Positions 45,054 through 54,370 are shown, counted from the stretch's first letter. The stretch is 64,000 nt of DNA from Microcoleus sp. FACHB-1515 (GCF_014696105.1 NZ_JACJPO010000056.1:62001-126000); one strand, 5' to 3'. Notes: generated by a model not told the origin, from the letters alone. Program-made: numbers and translations.

Positions 45054-47639
45054 ATGACTTTAAGACTGCAACTGCTACATGCCTCGGATTTTGAAGGTGG
45101 CATTCCGGCGATCGATGACGCGGTACGCTTCTCCGCAGTCATCAATCGCCTGCGTACTAATACTGATCCGGCAACTTTTGGCGTAAACAGCACAACGCTA
45201 GCAAATACCCTGACGCTTTCTTCGGGCGACAACTACATTCCTGGCCCTTTTCTCAATGCTTCATCTGACACTTCTTTGAACGGCGTCGGTGGCTTGGGGA
45301 CTTCCTCGGCTCCAGTTTTAGGACGCGGTGATGTTGGCATTTTGAACGCGATCGGCATTCAGGCATCCGCCTTGGGTAACCACGAATTTGACCTGGGTGT
45401 GCGGCAGGTGCGCGACATTTTGCGGGCTGGCAGCGGCAATCCGGGCGTCAACTTTCCCTACCTCAGCACCAATCTCGACTTTTCGCCGGAAACCAGCAAC
45501 ACGGCCAGAGGCGATCTTGCTGCTAGCGATCTCGCCGAGAATCAGACAACCGCAGAAGCTAACACAATTCGCGGCAAAATCGCCAAAAGTACGGTAATCA
45601 CCGTTGCGGGCGAAGACGGACAGCTTGGCACAGCAGACGACGAGCGGATCGGGATCGTGGGTGCGACGACGCCAACGCTGCGATCGATTTCTTCTCCGGG
45701 CGACATTCGCGTCTTGCCTGCGAATTCCGGCGACTACGATGCGCTAGCGGCAGAAATTCAAACAACGGTTGATGCGCTGACCAATGAGGGAATCGACAAA
45801 ATCATTTTGCTTTCGCACATGCAGCAGTTGTTCATCGAGCGCGATGAACTGGCGCGGCGACTGCGGAACGTGGACATCATCGTGGCGGGCGGTTCCCACA
45901 CGCTGCTAGCCGATAGCACCGACCCGATTCGACCGGGAGATACGAGCGGCGGCACCTATCCGATCGTTCGCACTTCGGCCAGCAATCAGCCTGTCCTCGT
46001 CGTCAACACCGAAGCAAATTACAAGTATGTCGGGCGCTTGGTGGTCGATTTCGACGATAGTGGCGTGATTTTGCCGGGAAGCATCGATCCCAACCTTACA
46101 GGCGCGTATGCCACGACGGAAGCGGGAGTCGATCGCGTCTATGGGGCAGATGTTGATTCCCGCGCTCAGGCCAATCCCAACGTTGTCGCCATCTCCGATG
46201 CAATTCGCAACGTCATCGCTGCCAAGGACGGCTTGATTTTTGGCAGCACCGATGTGTTTCTCAACGGCAGACGCGCCGACGTGCGAACGCAGGAAACCAA
46301 CTTGGGCAACCTCAGCGCCGATGCCAATTTGTTCTATGCCCGCCAGGTTGATCCGACAGTGGTGATTTCCTTGAAAAATGGCGGTGGCATCCGCGACAAC
46401 ATCGGCACGATTACGGCTTCTCCGGGCGCGACCGACCCGAATGCAGTTGAGGAACTGCCGCCGCAGGCCAATCCGATCGCCAACAAGCAAACAGGCGATA
46501 TTTCCCGCCTCGACATCGAAAACTCGCTGCGCTTCAACAACGGTTTGACGCTTATTAGTGTCACGGCTCAGCAGCTACTCCAAACGATCGAGCAGGGCGT
46601 GGCCGACACTCGCGCTGGCAACACACCCGGACGATTTCCGCAAGTGAGCGGCTTATCGTTTAGCTTTGATCCGACTCGTCCCCGCGCCGAAGACCTCAAC
46701 AGCAACGGCGTGATCGACACGGGCGAAGACCTCAACGGCAATGGCATTCTGGATGCGGGGCAGCGGGTGCGATCGCTGGCCGTTACCGATGCAAACGGCA
46801 GAATCATCGATGTGGTGGCGCGAGATGGCGCGATCGTTGGTGATGCCAACCGGACGTTTCGCATGGTGACGCTGAACTTTTTGGCCGGAACAACGGTGGA
46901 TTCGGTGGGCGGCGATGGTTACGCCTTTGGCCGCTTTGTGCGCGACAATCCGACCTTGGCAAATCGCGTTGATCTGCTGGCCGAAACGGTTGACCTAAAT
47001 CGCAACGGCAGACTTGATCCCGCCGCACCTCTTTCTCCGGGTCAAGCAACGTTCCAATCCATAGGCAGCGAGCAAGACGCTCTGGCCGAATTTCTGCTGC
47101 AATCGGACACCTACACCGCAAGAGACACAGCGCCCGATCGCGACATTCGCATTCAAAATCTCAGCGCTCGATCGGACATGGTTTTCTCGGCTGGCCGTCT
47201 GCGGGTGGGAGCAAAAAGTCGCGATCGCCTGCGCGGAACTAGCAGCAGCGATGAACTGATTGGCTTGGGCAATGTCGATCGCCTCAATGGTTTGGGCGGT
47301 GACGACATTCTCAACGGCGGCATCGGCAGCGACAGGCTAATCGGTGGACGCGGCGACGATACGCTGGTCAGCGGGGCGGGCAGCGACACACTGATCGGCG
47401 GGGAAGGACGCGATCTGTTCGTTCTGGAAACGGGAAATGGGGTCGATATTATCCGCGACTTTCAGAATGGACGCGATCGCTTTGGCCGCGATGCAGGCTT
47501 GCGCTTCAACCGTCTTGACTTTGAGGGGCGTGGCAACAGCACCGTGATCAGCTTGGGTGATGACGAGCTGGCGATCGTCCGAGGCATCCGTCCCAATCAG
47601 CTTACGGCAGCAGATTTCACGTTGTTTAGTGTGGCGTAA
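45054..47639 (+). CDS. Secreted 5'-nucleotidase-like phosphoesterase with RTX repeats
   Basis: An 861-aa protein. The N-terminal metallophosphatase domain has LLHASDFEGG, LSSGDNYIPGP, ALGNHEFDLGVRQ, LLSHMQQ and VAGGSHTLL; the 5'-nucleotidase C domain follows with SLKNGGGIRDN and SLRFNNGLTLISVT. At about 725-800 come RTX calcium-binding nonapeptides (GLGGDDILNG, GGRGDDTLVSG, GGEGRDLFVLE) and an RTX-type C-terminus. No N-terminal signal peptide is present, consistent with type I secretion. It probably releases phosphate from extracellular nucleotides; the upstream Pho-box-like repeats fit this. Confidence 0.92.
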   Translation: MTLRLQLLHASDFEGGIPAIDDAVRFSAVINRLRTNTDPATFGVNSTTLANTLTLSSGDNYIPGPFLNASSDTSLNGVGGLGTSSAPVLGRGDVGILNAIGIQASALGNHEFDLGVRQVRDILRAGSGNPGVNFPYLSTNLDFSPETSNTARGDLAASDLAENQTTAEANTIRGKIAKSTVITVAGEDGQLGTADDERIGIVGATTPTLRSISSPGDIRVLPANSGDYDALAAEIQTTVDALTNEGIDKIILLSHMQQLFIERDELARRLRNVDIIVAGGSHTLLADSTDPIRPGDTSGGTYPIVRTSASNQPVLVVNTEANYKYVGRLVVDFDDSGVILPGSIDPNLTGAYATTEAGVDRVYGADVDSRAQANPNVVAISDAIRNVIAAKDGLIFGSTDVFLNGRRADVRTQETNLGNLSADANLFYARQVDPTVVISLKNGGGIRDNIGTITASPGATDPNAVEELPPQANPIANKQTGDISRLDIENSLRFNNGLTLISVTAQQLLQTIEQGVADTRAGNTPGRFPQVSGLSFSFDPTRPRAEDLNSNGVIDTGEDLNGNGILDAGQRVRSLAVTDANGRIIDVVARDGAIVGDANRTFRMVTLNFLAGTTVDSVGGDGYAFGRFVRDNPTLANRVDLLAETVDLNRNGRLDPAAPLSPGQATFQSIGSEQDALAEFLLQSDTYTARDTAPDRDIRIQNLSARSDMVFSAGRLRVGAKSRDRLRGTSSSDELIGLGNVDRLNGLGGDDILNGGIGSDRLIGGRGDDTLVSGAGSDTLIGGEGRDLFVLETGNGVDIIRDFQNGRDRFGRDAGLRFNRLDFEGRGNSTVISLGDDELAIVRGIRPNQLTAADFTLFSVA

Positions 47640-47649
47640 TGGTAGGCGA

Positions 47650-47675
47650 GGCAGCAGGGCAATCCGCCTGCTGCC
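47650..47675. terminator. Hairpin between convergent genes
   Basis: GGCAGCAGG, loop GCAATCCG, CCTGCTGCC followed by TTTA on the plus strand: a 9-bp perfect stem, 11 nt after the nucleotidase stop and just beside the stop of the convergent gene. Likely terminator, with a short T tract only. Confidence 0.65.
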
Positions 47676-47676
47676 T

Positions 47677-48225
47677 TTAGTAGCTGAACCGAAATGCGCC
47701 CAGCGTCAACTGCCCATCGATCGCTTGAATGGTGATGCGGTGAATGTTTTCGGCGTGCAGGCTCAGTTCAAGGTTTGGCGGAATTTCGGCATCCGCTCCG
47801 GCTAAATTTGCGCTGGGCGTTTCGGTTTGTGCCAGCGGGCGATCGTCTGCATCAAAAGCAGACAGCACGGCGCGGCGCGAACTGGTGACGCAACTGCTGA
47901 CATAGCGCACGGGCTGCGGAAAGTTGGCTGCGAGCCAGCCGCTTTTGGGAGCGGCCAGCAAAACGGTTTTTCCGGTTGCGGGCGGATAAGCTGGATTGGA
48001 AGGCACTAGCGCGATCGCATTTTCAAACTGCACGCCGCGATCGAGAAACTGCTGCTCTACCGTTTCATAAATGGCGAGTTCTGTCCAGTCAAGGTGCACC
48101 CAATCGGGCGGAGCGGCCAACTCCGTTTGAGACCGCAGCGGCAGGGCGGTTGGCTCGATCGGCGGCTGGGACGCAAACTCTGCTGGCGCCAGCGGAACAG
48201 CTCGAAGGTCATGAGGATTTGTCAT
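47677..48225 (-). CDS. Unknown protein with beta-rich C-terminal domain
   Basis: A 182-aa protein starting MTNPHDLRAVPLAPAEFASQ. The first 60 residues are Pro/Ala-rich and look disordered; the rest alternates short strands (FENAIALVPSNPAYPP, KTVLLAAPKSGWLAANFPQP, VRYVSSCVTSSRRAVLSAFD, HRITIQAIDGQLTLGAFRFS) and suggests a jelly-roll or galactose-binding-like fold. I do not recognise a family. The frame extends to 48285; ATG 48225 is preferred because the extra residues look unlike the rest. Confidence 0.6.
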   Translation of the reverse strand: MTNPHDLRAVPLAPAEFASQPPIEPTALPLRSQTELAAPPDWVHLDWTELAIYETVEQQFLDRGVQFENAIALVPSNPAYPPATGKTVLLAAPKSGWLAANFPQPVRYVSSCVTSSRRAVLSAFDADDRPLAQTETPSANLAGADAEIPPNLELSLHAENIHRITIQAIDGQLTLGAFRFSY

Positions 48226-48696
48226 AGGTCTTTCTATAAGGCCGCTGGCTGCTGAGCAATCGAGCGGCAAACGACGGTGATTCACGCAGCGATCGTCTGC
48301 AAGACATTAAAGTGCTTTGCTCAGACGGATCGCTTTCACACTCCTCTTTCAATCCGATTCACAAATCTGCCTATCATCAAAACAAGTTTGACTTTGGGAA
48401 AGTCCAAGCTCAACACGGTGGTAAACAAGCTGCTCTACACTCAAAGAAGCCGAAAAATGGGTGCAGGCGCGAGACAAGAGATGACACAACCTCAAGAAGC
48501 TATTTAGCTGAAGCAGAACGCGAATCAAATGTTTGAAGATGCACCTGGCTTTCTAAATTTGCCTGCGGGCAGGCAGAGAGAAATTTGGACAAGCTTCCAC
48601 GTTACTTCAGAATTAAGCCGAGAATACCAGGTTTTGCCCGAAGAGTTCAGATCTTTACGAACATAAAGCTCAATTTCATCAAGCTTTGCTTAAATT
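48226..48696. other. Gene-poor spacer with a weak 45-aa ORF
   Basis: About 470 bases, AT-richer than its neighbours and nearly free of GCGATC sites, which suggests different ancestry. The only ORF with a protein-like look is 48529-48666 (+), MFEDAPGFLNLPAGRQREIW and FHVTSELSREYQVLPEEFRS. It has no clear ribosome site and no family match I know. The same frame upstream (48277-48507) is open but separated by a TAG, so a decayed gene is possible. Confidence 0.35.
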
Positions 48697-49596
48697 ATGT
48701 TTCAACCACCTGGATTTTGCCAGCACGCGCTTGTGACGAGTCTTGGTACGATCGCGTACTATTGCGCGGATGATGCACCTTGGGAGCAGAGCGATCGATC
48801 AGACACTTTGGTGTTTCTACATGGCTTTGGTGGAGGTTCTTCGGCGTTTGAGTGGTCGCGGGTGTATCCGGCGTTCGCCAGTGAATATCGAGTGTTGGCA
48901 CCGGATTTGCTGGGCTGGGGGCGATCGGATCATCCGGAACGGAACTATCGGGTAGAAGACTATCTCACGATAATTCGTGAATTTTTGGAGGCGACCTGCA
49001 CCGAGCCTGTGACGGTGATTGCGTCGTCGCTGACGGCGGCAATGACGCTGCGACTGGCAACCGAATCGCCGCAGTTGTTTCGATCGCTCATCTTGACGAC
49101 GCCTGCGGGTCTGTCGGATTTTGGCAATGATTACAGCCGCAGCTTTTTTGCTCAACTAGTGAGTACGCCAATTGTCGATCGCGTTCTCTACAGTGCGGGA
49201 ATTGCGACGCCCAACGGCATTCGCAGTTTTTTGGAGCAGCGGCAGTTTGCCGATCCGCGCCGGATTGATGCGGAAATTGTGGCGGCTTATCTGGCCTCGG
49301 CTCAGCAGCCGAATGCGGAATATAGTGCGTTGTCGTTTGTGCGGGGAGATTTGTGTTTTGATCTGGCTTTGTATGTGCCGAAGTTGGAAACGCGGACGGC
49401 GATGATTTGGGGGCGCAAGTCGCAGTTTACGAGTCCGGAACTGGGTGAGCGGTTGGCGGCGTTGAATCCGGGGGCGATCGAGGCGCTGGAAATTGTTGAA
49501 TCGGTGGGGTTGACGCCGCAGCTTGAGTTGCCGGGGCTGACGATCGGGCTGATTCGCAAGTTTTTACGACGGTTTGAGGGCGATCGAAGCGAATAG
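48697..49596 (+). CDS. Alpha/beta-hydrolase-fold protein with degenerate active site
   Basis: A 299-aa protein with the fold pattern LVFLHGFGGGSSAFEWSRVY (oxyanion HG), VLAPDLLGWGRSDHPERNY and the nucleophile elbow VTVIASSLTAAMTLRLA. Instead of GxSxG the elbow is ASSLT. The usual acid position, WG-x-D, is WGRKSQF, and the usual His, GHxPxxE, is VGLTPQLELPG. The Ser remains but acid and His appear lost, so it may be a non-catalytic member or use other residues. The same layout may be conserved in cyanobacterial relatives; I cannot check. Repeat copy C follows. Confidence 0.85.
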   Translation: MFQPPGFCQHALVTSLGTIAYYCADDAPWEQSDRSDTLVFLHGFGGGSSAFEWSRVYPAFASEYRVLAPDLLGWGRSDHPERNYRVEDYLTIIREFLEATCTEPVTVIASSLTAAMTLRLATESPQLFRSLILTTPAGLSDFGNDYSRSFFAQLVSTPIVDRVLYSAGIATPNGIRSFLEQRQFADPRRIDAEIVAAYLASAQQPNAEYSALSFVRGDLCFDLALYVPKLETRTAMIWGRKSQFTSPELGERLAALNPGAIEALEIVESVGLTPQLELPGLTIGLIRKFLRRFEGDRSE

Positions 49597-49616
49597 ATTA
49601 TTTGTCTTTTTGATGG

Positions 49617-49790
49617 CTTTTGGTTTCCGAGCCAGTGGAGTGTTGGAGTTGCCCCCACACACACCTCCAACCCCACAGGGGGGAGTGCCTTCCCCCTGAC
49701 CCCCACGCAAGGGGCGATCGGTGAGCGTCAATGTGGCGCTACGCATCTGCTTTCCCGCCGCGTCCTTCGTTTCCGAGCCGTTGCCTTCTG
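49617..49790 (-). repeat. Dispersed hairpin-rich repeat, copy C (reverse orientation)
   Basis: On the minus strand it reads CGCGGCGGGAAAGCAGATGC, GTAGCGCCACATTGACGCTC, CCCCTTGCGTGGGGGTCAGG, the AGGGGG/CCCCCT hairpin, GGGGTTGGAGGTGTG and ends CGGAAACCAAAAG. The left flank from about 49790 (GGAAACGAAGGACGCGGCGG) is shared with copy D only. It is located between the convergent hydrolase and URC4 genes. The second hairpin is partly rearranged. Confidence 0.85.
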
Positions 49791-49827
49791 CTCATCCACC
49801 TCTTGCCAACTCCTGACTCCCGATTCT

Positions 49828-51057
49828 CTAAAAAACCGTGCCGTCACTTTCGATCGCAATTGACGGTGCTCCGTTCGATCGCAGTTTGGCGGCGATTTGG
49901 CGTCCGGCTGTCCAGGTGCCGCCTTGCAAAACTTTGACGAGGGGTAGGGTGGTTTCGGTTTGGTTGAGGGTTTGGCGGATGCGATCGGCAATGCGATCGA
50001 GCAAAATCACGGTGAGCGATCGCCATTCGACGATGATTTCCGATCCGCTCGTGTGAACATGGTCTAACACGTCGGGGTGTTTGGCTTTGAGCAAGCCAAG
50101 GTCGAGGCACAAGCCGCCGTTGCGATATTCGGGTAGTCCGGTGAGTTCGTCCAAGTGGGTAATTTGCAGGCCGATCGACTGGAGCGGTTCGAGGAGCGAG
50201 TAGGTGAGCCACTGCGAAAGCTTGTGGAAGGGGACAAGCTGCGATCCGGGTGCGGTGTCGGGCAGGGCGGAGTGCGGCCAGACATCGCCCAAGTTGACAC
50301 CATCGAGACGAATGCGGCTCGGCCAAATGTCGCTCAGGCTTTCGAGGACGGCGGCGAAAACAAGGCGGGCGGGTAGGATGTTGGCTTGGGCTTGTGGCAG
50401 CAGGTAATCGACCATTGCGCCGAGTCGGGGATTGTCGCTGCCGAAAATCTGGGGGCGATCGAGCATGGCTGCGCCCAACCGCTGCAATAGTTTGACTCGT
50501 CCGCTCAGTCCCACGATTGGGTTGTCCTGGCTGACTTGAAAGGCAGTGGCGATCGTCTCCTCACTCAAGTTCAAAAGCGCTTGGGCGTCGGTTCGTCGGT
50601 GAGCGGGATCGCTCGACAGTTTGCCCGCTGTGAACAGGTGATAGCTGGCGATCGCTAAGCCTTCCGATCGTCCGAATACTTGATTGGTGTCGGGTTCGAC
50701 AAATTTCCAGGCGGTTCCGGCTCCGGCATCCAGCAAAACGCTGGGGATCACCAGGTCAAACATGACTCTGGCCTGTTCGATCGCGTCTTCCTGATGCAGG
50801 CGGGCGGCACGATCGATGCCACCGACCTCAAAATGCCGCCAGCGGCTATGAAACGGCACGTTGCCGTCGGGATATTGTGTCTGCATTACGTCCAGCACGT
50901 ATGCGGCAACGACATCGAGCCGATCGAGATCAACGCGAAAATGCTCAAGTTTATCTGCACAGGCGAGTTCAAACACTTGTCCGCAGCGATCGCGAATGGC
51001 CGAGGGCGACCGCAAATATTGCACGGTGGCGTTCAGTTCAGACATCGGGTCAGGCAT
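49828..51057 (-). CDS. URC4/Urg3-like protein (DUF1688)
   Basis: A 409-aa protein: VQYLRSPSAIRDRCGQVFEL, RVDLDRLDVVAAYVLDVM, VPFHSRWRHFEVGGIDRAAR, VSVLLDAGAGTAW-like SVLLDAGAGTAWKFVE and GRSEGLAIASYHLFTAG. This pattern is that of DUF1688 proteins, including fungal URC4/Urg3 of the uracil catabolic pathway, whose exact reaction is not established to my knowledge. No other URC gene is adjacent; upp lies 9 kb away. ATG 51057 or ATG 51045 could be the start. Confidence 0.88.
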   Translation of the reverse strand: MPDPMSELNATVQYLRSPSAIRDRCGQVFELACADKLEHFRVDLDRLDVVAAYVLDVMQTQYPDGNVPFHSRWRHFEVGGIDRAARLHQEDAIEQARVMFDLVIPSVLLDAGAGTAWKFVEPDTNQVFGRSEGLAIASYHLFTAGKLSSDPAHRRTDAQALLNLSEETIATAFQVSQDNPIVGLSGRVKLLQRLGAAMLDRPQIFGSDNPRLGAMVDYLLPQAQANILPARLVFAAVLESLSDIWPSRIRLDGVNLGDVWPHSALPDTAPGSQLVPFHKLSQWLTYSLLEPLQSIGLQITHLDELTGLPEYRNGGLCLDLGLLKAKHPDVLDHVHTSGSEIIVEWRSLTVILLDRIADRIRQTLNQTETTLPLVKVLQGGTWTAGRQIAAKLRSNGAPSIAIESDGTVF

Positions 51058-51325
51058 CGGGTTCGATCGAGTGAAGGTTCCTCGCTCAGCTTATCGCCCT
51101 TTCAAGCAGCATCGACGGGGCGATCGCGATTCGCTTAGGCGACTGCTTGCCTGGCGGATGTGCGTTTTGCGGCAGCAGCTTTCGGAAAGATCGCGGATGA
51201 TAGAACCACTCCTGTCTGTCATTTCGGCAGAGACCAGGCAAACCTAGACCAGCGCAATCGTTCGATCGCAACGAAATTGCTTTGGAGCCGATTTTTGATC
51301 TCCAACTTCCGAAACCCGCCTGACT

Positions 51326-52390
51326 ATGCCTGCTTCGTTTCGCCGCATTATTACTGGAGGCGTGTTCTTTACGATCACGCTGATTGTGGCCGTTGCGGGC
51401 TACATGATTTCGGGCTGGACACCGATCGAATCGGTGTACATGGTGGTGATTACCATCTTTGGGGTCGGCTTTGGCGAGGTGCGCCCGATTCAAACCACAA
51501 CGCTGCGTGTTTTTACAATTTTGGTGATTGTCTGCGGCTATGCGTCGGTGGCGTATACGATCGGGGGCTTTTTGCAACTGGTGACGGAAGGGGAACTCAA
51601 TCAAGCGCTCAAATATCGACGCAAAATTATGGAGATCGATCGACTGCACGATCACGTGATCATCTGCGGTTTTGGCCGTTTGGGGCAGGTGATGGCGCGA
51701 AAACTCAAGGAATCGCGAGAGGCGGCGGTGATCATTGATAGCTGCACCGATCGCATTACGCTGGCCGAGGAAATGGGCTACCTTGCCTTGGTCGGCAACG
51801 CGACAGATGAAACGATCTTGCAGGCGGCGGGGATCGATCGCGCTCGGTTTTTGGCGACGGTTTTGCCGGATGATGCCGCGAATGTGTTTATTACGCTGAC
51901 GGCTCGCGGACTAAATACCAATTTGATCATTCTTGCCAGAGGCGAACTGCCTTCAACGGAAAATAAGCTGCGGCTGGCCGGAGCCGATCATGTCGTTTTG
52001 CCTGCGACGATCGGCGGTTTGCGAATGGCACACATGATTACGCATCCTGCTGCACTGGATTTTCTTGACCAAAATGACGGCGGCAGCACGATCAACGAGC
52101 TGCTGGAGCCGTATGACATTCAGATTGAGGAGTTGGCGATCGTGCCGGATTCGCCGCTGATTGGCCGCACGATCGGAGATATCGAGGTGCGAGGCAAGGG
52201 CGGCTTCATCGTCATGGCACTGCGGCGCGAAGATGGCACAACGTTTAAGCATCCTGAACACAGTACGCTGGTGATGACGGGCGACACGCTGATCGTGCTG
52301 GGACACCAAGGCGACATTCCCAAATTCGCGCAGCACTACACGCTCAAGCGCCAAGACCGCACCTATCGCGGCACGACCTATCGCGCCTGA
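51326..52390 (+). CDS. Two-TM potassium channel with RCK domains
   Basis: A 354-aa channel. Two membrane spans (GGVFFTITLIVAVAGYMISG and TLRVFTILVIVCGYASVAYT) flank the pore loop MVVITIFGVGFGEVRPI. An RCK/TrkA-N domain follows with HVIICGFGRLGQVMARKL and the acidic end IIDSC, then a TrkA-C domain (IEELAIVPDSPLIGRTIGDI). The selectivity filter reads GVGFGE instead of TVGYGD, so selectivity for K+ is likely but unproven. It overlaps the 3' end of the convergent TPR gene by 13 nt. Confidence 0.88.
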   Translation: MPASFRRIITGGVFFTITLIVAVAGYMISGWTPIESVYMVVITIFGVGFGEVRPIQTTTLRVFTILVIVCGYASVAYTIGGFLQLVTEGELNQALKYRRKIMEIDRLHDHVIICGFGRLGQVMARKLKESREAAVIIDSCTDRITLAEEMGYLALVGNATDETILQAAGIDRARFLATVLPDDAANVFITLTARGLNTNLIILARGELPSTENKLRLAGADHVVLPATIGGLRMAHMITHPAALDFLDQNDGGSTINELLEPYDIQIEELAIVPDSPLIGRTIGDIEVRGKGGFIVMALRREDGTTFKHPEHSTLVMTGDTLIVLGHQGDIPKFAQHYTLKRQDRTYRGTTYRA

Positions 52391-53754
52391 CGCAACGCTG
52401 TTACCGCTTGGATCACCTGGCGATATTCGGCAGCGCGACCCGCCTGCAAATACAGTTCTGCTGCCAGATTGAAGTCGGCTAGCGCACCTGCTTGATTGCC
52501 TTGATTTGCCCGCAGCCGACCGCGATTGAAATAGGCATCGGCATTTTCCGGATCGATGGCGATCGCCCGCTCAAGATCCGCCAGCGCACTGGATGGATCG
52601 CCCTGCGCCAAGGCGAGATTGGCGCGTCCGGTCAGCGCTTCGGCGCTGCTGGGATTGAAGGAAATCGCCTGCGTGAAATCTTGGGTTGCTCCGATCGCGT
52701 CTCCCTGCGCGGCCAGCAAGTTCGCCCGTGCAATGTAAGCATCGGCGGAATTTGGCTCTAGCGCGATCGCTTCGGAATAGTCTGCGATCGCGCCTGCCGA
52801 ATCGCCGATCGCCTGTCGCAGTTGCGCCCGCCGAATGTAGGCTTCGGGGTTCGGTTGCAGCGCGATCGCCTGCGAAAAATCCGCGATCGCCCCGTTCACA
52901 TTTCCTAAGCTGGCCTGTACTGCCGCTCGTCCGAGCAAAGCTTTGGCGCTGTTGGCATCGAGTTCAATGGCGCGATCGAAATCTCGCTGTGCCTGCCGCA
53001 GATTGCCCACTGTTGCCAGCAGATAGCCGCGATTGTAGTAGGCATCCGAGTTTTCCGCGTCGAGTTCAATCGCCCGATCGAAATTTTCCCGCGCCAGATC
53101 GCGATCGCCCTGCCGATACAAAGCCGCTCCCCGTCCGACATACGCAGCGGCTAATTGCGGATTGAGATCAATGGCGCGATCGAAATCGGCAAAGGCGGCA
53201 TCAAAGTTTTCCTGCACGGCGTACAGTGCGCCCCGATGCAAATAGGCTTCAGCGTAGTCGGGCTGTGCGGCGATCGCCCGCTCAAAGTCTGCCATTGCCC
53301 CTGCTGGATCGCCTGCTGACTGCCGCAAAATGCCGCGATACACCAAGGCAGGAGCCATGTTTTCATCCAGGGCGATCGCCTGCTCAAAATCCGCCGTAGC
53401 CTCACCAAAATTGCGCTGGTCGTAGTACACCAAACCGCGATGGAAGTAGGCAAGGGCGTTGTTGCGATCGAGTGCGATCGCCTGATTGAAATCTTCCAGT
53501 GCAGCGGCATCTGCTTCCGGGTCGGCCAGCGTCCGCGCAAAACCGCGATACACATAGGCAGGCGCAAAGCTGGGATCGGCAGTGATGGCGCGATCGAACG
53601 CGGCGATCGCATCTTCGTAGTCGCCATCTTCAATGTCTTCGATGCCCTGCGAAAATCCGGTGGGCAACGACTGCGCGGACGATGACTGTGCGATCGCAGG
53701 GACGGCAACGCTCGAAACCAAAACCGCGCTCAAGATCGTGACAACCCATTTCAT
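52378..53754 (-). CDS. Exported tetratricopeptide-repeat protein
   Basis: A 458-aa protein with a signal peptide (MKWVVTILSAVLVSSVAVPA, cut near AIAQ-SS). It contains about twelve tandem 34-residue TPR units, for example AIALDRNNALAYFHRGLVYY and AIELDAENSDAYYNRGYLLA, followed by a short C-terminal helix. It should be a periplasmic or surface scaffold; partners unknown. The open frame continues to 53940, but only ATG 53754 gives the signal peptide. Its end overlaps the K+ channel gene by 13 nt. Confidence 0.88.
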   Translation of the reverse strand: MKWVVTILSAVLVSSVAVPAIAQSSSAQSLPTGFSQGIEDIEDGDYEDAIAAFDRAITADPSFAPAYVYRGFARTLADPEADAAALEDFNQAIALDRNNALAYFHRGLVYYDQRNFGEATADFEQAIALDENMAPALVYRGILRQSAGDPAGAMADFERAIAAQPDYAEAYLHRGALYAVQENFDAAFADFDRAIDLNPQLAAAYVGRGAALYRQGDRDLARENFDRAIELDAENSDAYYNRGYLLATVGNLRQAQRDFDRAIELDANSAKALLGRAAVQASLGNVNGAIADFSQAIALQPNPEAYIRRAQLRQAIGDSAGAIADYSEAIALEPNSADAYIARANLLAAQGDAIGATQDFTQAISFNPSSAEALTGRANLALAQGDPSSALADLERAIAIDPENADAYFNRGRLRANQGNQAGALADFNLAAELYLQAGRAAEYRQVIQAVTALRQAR

Positions 53755-53833
53755 CGGGGGAGGCTCCCAGTGTGACATGGAGTTTAAATTACCCGAATTC
53801 AAAGCGATCGCTGTCAGGTCGAGCGCAAATCGC

Positions 53834-54370
53834 CTAAGCGCACCGCTGCCAGGCTTGCCGCTGGAGGCGATGCATGTGATCGAACAGTTGCCAGCAATAT
53901 TGCTCTGGCAAACCGCAAGTGACCGCGCCGCGCAGGACAACGTTAAAGTACCAGTCGTTGGGCGCGTGTTCTTCGGGAAGCTTTTCGGTGACGGTGTAGG
54001 TGCGGACGTTGGTGTAGGTGCGCTTGCCTGTACTTACTTCGATCGTTTCGTGGTGATAGCCCAATTCGCGCAGGTCGAGCGCCTCACTGAAGCGCCAGGG
54101 AAGCTCGTATAAAACGCCTTCAACGGTGGAACCGGGATCTTTGACGATATCCAAAACGCCGCTGTCGCGAAAGCGCGATCGACTGAAGAAGCCTAAGCGA
54201 TAGCCTTGCAGTTGCGCTGCGCCGATCACGTAGTGGTGCATATCTGCGCCGAGCGATCGCTTCAGATCAACGGGGCACATGCAGGAGCCATAAGCGAAAT
54301 AGTAGAACGTCGGTTCAGCGATCGATCGAGCTTCAGCGGGCGACGGATGCAGGTTCGACAAGGCTCCCAT
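53834..54370 (-). CDS. Gamma-glutamylcyclotransferase-like protein
   Basis: A 178-aa protein with FYYFAYGSCMCPVDLKRSLG, the YGS motif that binds the gamma-glutamyl group in the GGCT-like/BtrG fold, then QGYRLGFFSRSRFRDSGVLD, VEGVLYELP and LDLRELGYHHETIEV. The cluster of conserved features supports the GGCT-like family; the exact substrate is unknown and the proposed catalytic Glu could be in the LRELGY segment. It stands alone between the TPR gene and ftsZ. Confidence 0.85.
   Translation of the reverse strand: MGALSNLHPSPAEARSIAEPTFYYFAYGSCMCPVDLKRSLGADMHHYVIGAAQLQGYRLGFFSRSRFRDSGVLDIVKDPGSTVEGVLYELPWRFSEALDLRELGYHHETIEVSTGKRTYTNVRTYTVTEKLPEEHAPNDWYFNVVLRGAVTCGLPEQYCWQLFDHMHRLQRQAWQRCA

Noticed and set aside
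49597-49790. Insertion sequence at repeat copy C
   Set aside because: No transposase frame, no terminal inverted repeats and no duplicated target were visible; the element is better described as a short dispersed repeat.
53755-53940. Longer start for the TPR protein
   Set aside because: The signal peptide begins at ATG 53754; the upstream 62 residues look unlike protein and would bury it.
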